5,723 nucleotides of DNA from Acidimicrobiia bacterium (GTDB lineage: Bacteria; Actinomycetota; Acidimicrobiia; IMCC26256; BP-133), in contig JAICYE010000167.1 in the NCBI GenBank assembly GCA_025934385.1, positions 1 through 5,723 on the forward strand. The letters run 5' to 3'. Below the pieces are notes generated by a model, which had not been told where the DNA came from, did no database searches, and saw only the letters and a program-made list of their open reading frames with translations. Position 1 is the first letter of the stretch, and each line of letters begins with the position of its first letter. Below, one piece after another: positions 1-4,693 of the stretch. Made by a program: the position numbers and the translations under genes.

Positions 1-1
1 A

Positions 2-24
2 CCGGGTCCCCAACGAGGGACCGG
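2..24 (+). other. GC-rich hairpin upstream of the precursor gene
   Basis: The six bases GGTCCC (5-10) pair with GGGACC (17-22) around a 6-nt loop, and CC/GG (2-3 with 23-24) can extend the stem across one bulged G. No T-tract follows, so it is not a convincing intrinsic terminator. It may be the end of an upstream transcription unit or an mRNA processing or stability element between an upstream gene and the peptide gene. All three plus-strand frames are open from base 1 past the ATG at 96, so the end of the upstream gene cannot be placed. No other element is supported in bases 25-78. Confidence 0.3.
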
Positions 25-78
25 TGCCTCCCGATCGAACCACCGCTCGGGACGCCGAGCGTCTCATCGCATTGTGCG

Positions 79-86
79 AAAGGGGA
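79..86 (+). promoter_or_regulatory. Ribosome binding site of the peptide gene
   Basis: AAAGGGGA lies 9 nt before the ATG at 96. This site decides the start. An in-frame GTG at 24 would give an 88-residue product, but its only purine stretch (15-20) sits 3 nt away, and the added residues do not resemble a RiPP leader. Confidence 0.65.
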
Positions 87-95
87 TCCACCAAA

Positions 96-290
96 ATGTT
101 CGAGCTCACCACCGGTGCCGAGGTGCTCGGCCTGCAGTCCATCGCTGAGACCGCTCAGCTCAGCCGGCGCCGCCACGGCGGCGGGGGCGGCGGCGTTAGT
201 GTTCGCAAGAACGTCTGCCTCATCACGCTGAACGGCTCCGCCAACGGCCTCTCGATCCTGAACATCCTGAACGGGTTCGGCGGCTTCTAG
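96..290 (+). CDS. Putative class III-like lanthipeptide (SapB/RamS-type) precursor peptide
   Basis: This 64-residue peptide is a likely substrate for a lanthionine-forming kinase-cyclase, to be exported by the two ABC transporters downstream. Residues 1-20 form a leader with VLGLQSIAET (10-19), matching the LxLQ helix by which class III synthetases bind precursors; RamS has LFDLQSMET. A basic RRRH stretch (24-27) and six glycines (28-33) follow, a flexible region where the leader could be cut. The C-terminal part (34-64) has no Asp or Glu, one Cys (C41), Ser 35, 48 and 53, Thr 44, five Asn, and a repeated Ile-Leu-Asn encoded by a perfect 9-bp tandem duplication (255-263, 264-272). It lacks the Ser-x2-Ser-x3-Cys labionin pattern, so at most one thioether seems possible. 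The absence of acidic core residues argues against a lasso peptide or graspetide. The gene call is firm; the RiPP role is likely; the exact class is inferred, because no modifying enzyme is in view. A class IV peptide or a new subclass is possible. Confidence 0.72.
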   Translation: MFELTTGAEVLGLQSIAETAQLSRRRHGGGGGGVSVRKNVCLITLNGSANGLSILNILNGFGGF

Positions 291-308
291 TTTCCAAGCA
301 GCACCTCG

Positions 309-372
309 GCCGGCCTGGCGCCGGGCCCTCGGGTCCGTGCGCCGGCCGGCTGTTTCGCGTAGCGCTCTTTTT
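309..372 (+). terminator. Strong hairpin with T-rich tails, likely leaky terminator between precursor and transporter genes
   Basis: Bases 309-315 (GCCGGCC) pair with 344-350 and 317-321 (GGCGC) pair with 339-343, giving 12 bp with only T316 bulged. The inside continues with 322-327 pairing to 332-337 (one G-T pair) around a CTCG tetraloop at 328-331, leaving T338 unpaired. TGTTT follows directly (351-355), and a second T-rich run, TCTTTTT, lies at 366-372. It begins 18 nt after the stop codon of the peptide gene. In RiPP operons such a site often stops most transcripts after the precursor, so the precursor outnumbers the transporter mRNA. The structure is seen; its efficiency is inferred. 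Confidence 0.7.
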
Positions 373-391
373 CCGCGTATCTCACGCGCCG

Positions 392-409
392 CCTGCCGTC
401 GGGGGCAGG
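392..409 (+). other. Small hairpin in the 5' leader of the first transporter gene
   Basis: CCTGCC (392-397) pairs with GGCAGG (404-409) around a 6-nt loop, 32 nt before the ATG at 442. The nearest purine-rich stretch, AAGGG (414-418), is 23 nt from that ATG, too far for normal Shine-Dalgarno use. The hairpin may matter for translation or may be chance in GC-rich DNA. Nothing else is supported in 373-441. Confidence 0.3.
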
Positions 410-441
410 ACACAAGGGCCTCTTCCCCGAACTGACCGCTT

Positions 442-2553
442 ATGGACACACCCCGTCCTCGTGGGCCGCGCGCCGCACTGGCGCGACGTCCGGTCCCGGC
501 GCTGCTGAAGCTGGCCTGGCAGGCCGACCGCGGCGGGGTGGCCGCCATCTTCCTGGCCAGCATCTTCGAGGCGGCCGCCACCATCGGCGCCACGTTGGCC
601 ATCGGCCTCCTGGTCAATACCATCATGCGCAACAACGGGACCAGCGGCTCGACGCCCTGGGTCACGCTCGCCGCCATCGCCGCCATCTTCCTCGTCCAGC
701 GGGTGGCCTTCCCCTTTCTCGGCCCAGCGGTGGAGAGCCTGGAGTTCCGCCTCACGATCCTCGTCCAGCAGCGGGTCATGGCTCCGCTGCTGCGGCCGGT
801 GACCATCGGCCATCTCGAGGATCCCGACGTCGCCGACGAGCTCCGGCTGGCCCAGCAGGTCGGCTCGGAGAACTTCTCCGCCCAGCAGGCCCTCGGCGCC
901 CTCAACGACCTGACCACGATCCGGCTGGCGTCGGCGGTGGCCGGCGTCATCCTCTTCACCTGGCGCTGGTGGGCGCCGCTGGTGCTGCTGGCCGGCTGGC
1001 TCTGCTCCCGGGCCTGGTACCGCCGCCAGATGGGGACGCTGGTCGCGTCGATGGAGCGCAACACCCCTGCGCTGCGCCGGGCGGAGTACGTCGGCCAGGT
1101 CATCCTCGACGGCACCGCGGCCAAGGAGTCCCGCATCTTCGGCATCGAGCGCTGGCTGCTCGCCCGCTTCGAGGGGCAGTGGATCTGTGGCATGGAGGAG
1201 GTGTGGGCCGGTCGGCGCCGGGGCCGGATCGGCACGCTGTTCGCCGGTTCCGTGCTCCTCGCCGCCCACGCCCTCGTCCTCGGGGCGCTGGTCAGGGCCG
1301 CTCTCCACGGTGAGTTCGGCCAGAACAATGTGGGCGACCTCTTCATCTACCTGCAGATGGCGCTGGCCCTGGCCGGCTTCGGGTTCAACCCCGAGATGGA
1401 GTACGTCCTGCAGATGGGGGCTGCGCCCATGCCCCACGTCGTGGCCATCGAGCAGCAGGTGGAGCGGGCCGAGAGCACGTTCGCCAAAGGCATCCGCCAC
1501 CCCGGCGGGGCGCCGGTCGAGGCCATCCGCCTCCAGGGGGTGAGCTTCGCCTATCCCAGATCGGACGGGCCGGTGCTGTCCGAGCTCGACCTCGCCATCC
1601 GGGCCGGGCAGTCGCTGGCCATCGTCGGCGAGAACGGCGCCGGCAAGACGACGCTGGTCAACCTGCTGTGTGGCTTCTACGAGCCGACCGCCGGCCGGGT
1701 CACCGTCGACGGAGTCGACCTGGCCGAGATCGACAAGCGGGCCTGGCAGCGACGCATCGCCGCCGTGTTCCAGGACTTCGCCAAGTACCCGTTGACCCTG
1801 CGGGAGAACGTCGTCCTCGGCCACCCCGGCCGGGCCGCCGACTACGAGACCCGCGTGCGGGCCGGGCACCGGGCCGGGATCATGGAGATGGTCGAAGCCC
1901 TGCCCAACAACTGGAACACGATCCTGTCGAAGAAGTTCGACGGCGGCACCGACCTCTCCGGCGGGCAGTGGCAGAGGGTGGCGCTGGCCCGGGCGATGTT
2001 CGCGCTGGAGTGCGGCGCCGGCGTCCTCGTCCTCGACGAGCCGACCGCCAACCTCGACGTGCGGGCCGAAGCGGCGCTCTACGACCGCTTCCTCGACCTC
2101 ACCGCCGGATTGACCACGATCGTCGTCTCCCACCGGTTCTCCACCGTGCGCCGGGCCGACCGCATCGTGGTCCTCGAGGGCGGGCACATCGTCGAATCCG
2201 GCACCCACGACCAGCTGATGGCCCGCAACGGCCGCTACGCCCGGATGTTCGACCTCCAGGCCCGCTACTACGCCGACAACGACGAGGCCCTCGAGCCCGT
2301 GCCGGCACCGGCTCCTGCGCCGGCTCCGCCGACTCCGGCACCGGCCCCCCACCGCTCCGAGAAACCGGCCAAGCCCGTCCCGGCCAGGAAGCCCGTCCCG
2401 GCCAGGAAGCCCGCACCGGCCAGGAAGCCCGCCGCCGCCAAGAAGCCGGTGGCGCCGCCCGAGCCGGTCACGGCCGAGCCCGTCGCCATCACCCCCGTCG
2501 AGCACGACGACTGGGCCGACTACGAGATCGAGTACCTCGAGGACGTGCGATGA
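442..2553 (+). CDS. ABC exporter half-transporter (RamA/AmfA-like) with repeat-rich C-terminal tail
   Basis: This 703-residue membrane protein is a permease fused to an ATPase, probably one half of a heterodimer that exports the modified peptide encoded at 96-290. The membrane domain (about 20-340) has hydrophobic segments near 33-60, 73-93, 163-188, 264-285 and 298-315. HLEDPDVADEL (124-134) and KESRIFGIERWLLARF (228-243) are typical of RiPP-linked exporters. The ATPase domain (about 360-612) is complete: Walker A GENGAGKT (396-403), Q-loop Gln444, signature LSGGQ (505-509), Walker B ending Asp532-Glu533, D-loop NLD (537-539) and switch His564. No C39 peptidase domain precedes the membrane part. 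Residues 614-703 are an added tail: Pro-Ala repeats, three tandem VPARKP-like hexapeptides (646-663), then an acidic end rich in Asp, Glu and Tyr. That tail is not usual for the family. The start is the first possible ATG after an in-frame TGA (433-435), yet it lacks a good ribosome binding site. The stop overlaps the next start. A role in peptide export is inferred from context; lipid or drug export cannot be excluded. Confidence 0.9.
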   Translation: MDTPRPRGPRAALARRPVPALLKLAWQADRGGVAAIFLASIFEAAATIGATLAIGLLVNTIMRNNGTSGSTPWVTLAAIAAIFLVQRVAFPFLGPAVESLEFRLTILVQQRVMAPLLRPVTIGHLEDPDVADELRLAQQVGSENFSAQQALGALNDLTTIRLASAVAGVILFTWRWWAPLVLLAGWLCSRAWYRRQMGTLVASMERNTPALRRAEYVGQVILDGTAAKESRIFGIERWLLARFEGQWICGMEEVWAGRRRGRIGTLFAGSVLLAAHALVLGALVRAALHGEFGQNNVGDLFIYLQMALALAGFGFNPEMEYVLQMGAAPMPHVVAIEQQVERAESTFAKGIRHPGGAPVEAIRLQGVSFAYPRSDGPVLSELDLAIRAGQSLAIVGENGAGKTTLVNLLCGFYEPTAGRVTVDGVDLAEIDKRAWQRRIAAVFQDFAKYPLTLRENVVLGHPGRAADYETRVRAGHRAGIMEMVEALPNNWNTILSKKFDGGTDLSGGQWQRVALARAMFALECGAGVLVLDEPTANLDVRAEAALYDRFLDLTAGLTTIVVSHRFSTVRRADRIVVLEGGHIVESGTHDQLMARNGRYARMFDLQARYYADNDEALEPVPAPAPAPAPPTPAPAPHRSEKPAKPVPARKPVPARKPAPARKPAAAKKPVAPPEPVTAEPVAITPVEHDDWADYEIEYLEDVR
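2377..2430 (+). repeat. Three tandem 18-bp coding repeats in the transporter tail
   Basis: Copies lie at 2377-2394, 2395-2412 and 2413-2430. The first two are identical and the third differs at two bases, changing Val to Ala. They encode (V/A)PARKP. Related degenerate units flank them: 2359-2376 (EKPAKP) and 2431-2448 (AAAKKP). The pattern indicates in-frame expansion by slippage or unequal recombination of a basic, proline-rich linker. Confidence 0.9.
2538..2553 (+). promoter_or_regulatory. Ribosome binding site and ATGA start-stop overlap joining the two transporter genes
   Basis: CGAGGA (2538-2543) lies 6 nt before the ATG at 2550, and that ATG overlaps the TGA (2551-2553) of the upstream gene. 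This implies translational coupling and near-equal production of the two subunits, as expected for a heterodimer. Confidence 0.8.
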
Positions 2554-4325
2554 ACTGGCTGCGGGCCCTCGGCCGCGTCGTCCGCACGGCTTTCGCCGCC
2601 GATCCCTGGCGGGCGGCGGCCGTCTACATCGGCCTGCCGATCTTCGGGCTCGAGGCAGTCCTCTCCGCCCTGTGGCTCAAGATGCTCATCGACGGCATCG
2701 CCAAGGGCGACGCCGGCGCCGCCGGGATCGCCATCGCCCTGGTCGCCTCGTCGATCGTCGTGCAGCACCTCCTCCTCGTCGTCCTGGCCAAGGTCCGCTT
2801 CACGCTCCAGGAGAAAACCAGCCTCTACTTCGAGCGGGAGCTCCTGGCCATGGTGGCCGCCCTGCCGGGCATCGACCACCACGAGCGGCCCGAGTACCTC
2901 GACAAGCTCGCCATCCTGCGCGACCAGCGGGCGGCCTACGGCATGGCCGTCGGCGCCATCGTCCAGAACTTCGCCGCTCTCCTCCAGGCGGTGGGAACGG
3001 GCATCCTGCTCTACCGCGTCTACCCGCTCCTGCTGCTGCTCCCCGTCCTCAACCTGATCTCGTTCATCACCGACGCCAAGAGCGGCTCGATCATGGTGGA
3101 GGCGTCGGAGGACAGCGCCGCCGACGAGCGCCTCGCCCGGGAGCACTTCCTCCAGGCCACCACCTACGGCTTCTCCAAGGAGGTCCGGGTCTTCGGGCTG
3201 GCCGACGAGATGCTGAGCCGCCATCGCCGGGCCTCCGAGAACGCCCGCACGAAGATGGTCCGGGCGGCCATGCGAGGCGCGGCGTGGGACGCCTTCGGCG
3301 GCTTCATCGCCGTCGCCGCCCTCATCGGCGGCCTCGCCGTCGTCGTGCACCGGGCCCAGACGCACCAGGCGACCATCGGCGACGTCGTCATGACGCTGCG
3401 GCTCATGTCGATCCTGACCGGCCAGATCGCCGCCATCGCCCACTCGACCGGGCTACTGGTCCAGACGCTCCAGGTCGCCGTCCGCCACATCTGGCTCGTC
3501 GACTACTCCCGGGAGCAGCACGCCGCCCGCACCGGGGAGATCGCCGCTCCGGAGCAGCTGCGGGGCGGCATCGCCTTCGAGGGCGTGTCGTTCGCCTATC
3601 CCGGGAACGACGCCGAAGTCCTCCGCGACGTCAACCTCTGGCTCCCGCCGGGAGCCGTGGTGGCCGTCGTCGGCGAGAACGGCGCCGGAAAGAGCACGCT
3701 GGTCAAGCTGCTGTCCCGCATGTACGAGCCGAGCGCCGGCCGCATCTCGATCGACGGCGTCGCGCTGTCCGACATCAACCCGGCGTCGTGGCGCTCCCGG
3801 TTGTCGGCCGCCTTCCAGGACTCCTGCCGCTTCGAGTTCCTCCTCGGTGAGACCGTCGGCATCGGCGAAGTCGAGAAGATCAACGACGCCTACCAGGTGC
3901 TGATGGCCTGCGAGCGGGCCGGCGCCGGCGCGGTGCTCGAGACGCTGCCGGCCGGCCTCAACACCCAGCTCGGCCGGCGCTTCGAGGGTGCCGAGCTCTC
4001 CGGCGGGCAGTGGCAGCGGCTGGCCCTGGCCCGGGCCGGGATGCGGGACCCGCTCGTGCTCCTCCTCGACGAGCCGACGGCCAACCTCGACGCCGAGGCC
4101 GAGTTCGCCCTGTTCGAGACCATCGCCCGGGCCACCCGCCGGGCCCGGGCCCGGGGAGCGGTCACGATCCTCGTGTCGCACCGGTTCTCCACGGTCCGCA
4201 TGGCCGACCTCATCGTCGTCGTCGACGGCGGGAAGGTACTCGAGGTCGGCAGCCACGACGAGCTCATGGCCCGGCACGGCCTCTACGCCGAGCTGTTCTC
4301 GCTGCAGTCGTCGGCCTACGCCTGA
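2550..4325 (+). CDS. ABC exporter half-transporter (RamB/AmfB-like), partner subunit
   Basis: This 591-residue membrane protein pairs with the product of the gene it overlaps. The membrane domain (about 15-325) has hydrophobic segments near 22-48, 57-80, 133-173, 248-267 and 278-304; SKEVRVFGL (209-217) matches the KESRIFGI segment of the partner. The ATPase domain (about 340-588) is complete: Walker A GENGAGKST (375-383), Q-loop Gln423, signature LSGGQ (483-487), Walker B ending Asp507-Glu508, NLD (512-514) and switch His544. Because both subunits keep the catalytic Glu and His, neither ATP site is obviously degenerate. It has no C39 domain and lacks the partner's long tail, ending shortly after the ATPase domain. 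The open frame extends far upstream (to 1668) in the partner's coding region, but the ATG at 2550 with its ribosome binding site and the family's usual length (about 580-600) fix the start. Substrate assignment rests on the neighbouring peptide gene. Confidence 0.92.
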   Translation: MNWLRALGRVVRTAFAADPWRAAAVYIGLPIFGLEAVLSALWLKMLIDGIAKGDAGAAGIAIALVASSIVVQHLLLVVLAKVRFTLQEKTSLYFERELLAMVAALPGIDHHERPEYLDKLAILRDQRAAYGMAVGAIVQNFAALLQAVGTGILLYRVYPLLLLLPVLNLISFITDAKSGSIMVEASEDSAADERLAREHFLQATTYGFSKEVRVFGLADEMLSRHRRASENARTKMVRAAMRGAAWDAFGGFIAVAALIGGLAVVVHRAQTHQATIGDVVMTLRLMSILTGQIAAIAHSTGLLVQTLQVAVRHIWLVDYSREQHAARTGEIAAPEQLRGGIAFEGVSFAYPGNDAEVLRDVNLWLPPGAVVAVVGENGAGKSTLVKLLSRMYEPSAGRISIDGVALSDINPASWRSRLSAAFQDSCRFEFLLGETVGIGEVEKINDAYQVLMACERAGAGAVLETLPAGLNTQLGRRFEGAELSGGQWQRLALARAGMRDPLVLLLDEPTANLDAEAEFALFETIARATRRARARGAVTILVSHRFSTVRMADLIVVVDGGKVLEVGSHDELMARHGLYAELFSLQSSAYA

Positions 4326-4374
4326 CGAATTCCGTGCACTCAGTGCCACTTTGAGCTAGTTTGCGCGCCTCCCC

Positions 4375-4390
4375 GGATCGAGGAGGATCC
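4375..4390 (+). promoter_or_regulatory. Strong ribosome binding site within a small hairpin
   Basis: AGGAGG (4381-4386) lies 4 nt before the ATG at 4391, a near-perfect Shine-Dalgarno sequence. GGATC (4375-4379) can pair with GATCC (4386-4390), which would place most of the Shine-Dalgarno sequence in the 6-nt loop. The ribosome site is clear; whether the 5-bp stem matters is open. Confidence 0.75.
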
Positions 4391-4690
4391 ATGCGCAAGC
4401 CGCTCACCGCCGCCCTCCTGCTCGGAGGGCACCTTCTCCTGACGTTCTCCCCCGTGGCGGCCATGGCCGCCCCGGCCTCGCCGGCCTACAGCGGCGACAG
4501 CCACTACCGCTGCATGTACCACTGCGACGAACGCGGCTACGGCGACCGCTACGGCCACGACCATGACGGCTACCGCTATGACCACTACCGCGACGGGCGC
4601 TACGACCACGGCGACCGCGTCTACCACGACGGCTGCTGGTACCACGACGACTGGGGCTGGCACCGCTGCGGCTACGGCCACCGCTGGTAG
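4391..4690 (+). CDS. Small secreted His/Tyr/Asp-rich four-cysteine protein of unknown function
   Basis: I do not recognise a family for this 99-residue protein. Residues 1-26 are a Sec signal peptide: Arg2-Lys3, a hydrophobic core (5-19), and a likely signal peptidase I cut after AMA (24-26). The mature part, about 73 residues, has no Lys and is dominated by Tyr (12), Asp (12), Gly (11), His (10) and Arg (9), with four Trp near the end. Cys are at 41, 45, 82 and 93, suggesting two disulfides: an N-terminal C-x3-C pair and a C-terminal pair. The centre (49-76) is a loose repeat of Tyr, Asp, His and Arg. Such composition could bind metal ions or wall polymers; this is inference. The start is the ATG at 4391, supported by its ribosome site; an in-frame TTG at 4361 is less likely. 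It follows the exporter by 65 bp and could share its transcript, or be separate. The opposite-strand frame here is Val/Ala-rich and has no support. Confidence 0.8.
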   Translation: MRKPLTAALLLGGHLLLTFSPVAAMAAPASPAYSGDSHYRCMYHCDERGYGDRYGHDHDGYRYDHYRDGRYDHGDRVYHDGCWYHDDWGWHRCGYGHRW

Positions 4691-4693
4691 GGC

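Noticed and set aside
24..95. GTG start at 24 for an 88-residue version of the precursor
   Set aside because: Its ribosome site spacing is poor, and the added residues are unlike a RiPP leader. The ATG at 96 has a well-placed AAAGGGGA.
96..290. Lasso peptide, graspetide, linaridin or C39-processed bacteriocin precursor
   Set aside because: No Asp or Glu occurs after residue 18, which rules out the ring chemistry of lasso peptides and graspetides. No linaridin-type PxxxTP leader motif is present, and the exporters have no C39 domain.
382..2505. A 707-codon open frame on the minus strand opposite the first exporter gene
   Set aside because: Its product is low-complexity Gly/Asp/Arg/Leu-rich sequence with no domain logic, while the plus strand encodes a complete ABC transporter. 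It is a by-product of high GC content.
1668..2549. Upstream extension of the second exporter frame, giving an 885-residue protein
   Set aside because: This part is the shifted frame of the first exporter and is Arg/Pro-rich. The ATG at 2550 with its ribosome binding site gives the normal family length.
2520..4349. Long minus-strand open frames opposite the second exporter
   Set aside because: They mirror the codon pattern of the plus-strand ABC gene and show no recognisable motifs or start signals.
4336..4362. Palindrome GCACTCAGTGC (4336-4346) and a nearby TAGTTT (4357-4362) as operator and promoter of the small secreted protein gene
   Set aside because: The palindrome has only 5-bp arms, and no -35-like hexamer lies at proper spacing from TAGTTT. 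It is too weak to annotate.
4340..4681. Minus-strand frame encoding a Val/Ala-rich, membrane-like peptide
   Set aside because: The Val/Ala run is the complement of His/Tyr/Asp codons. The plus strand has a strong ribosome site and a proper signal peptide.
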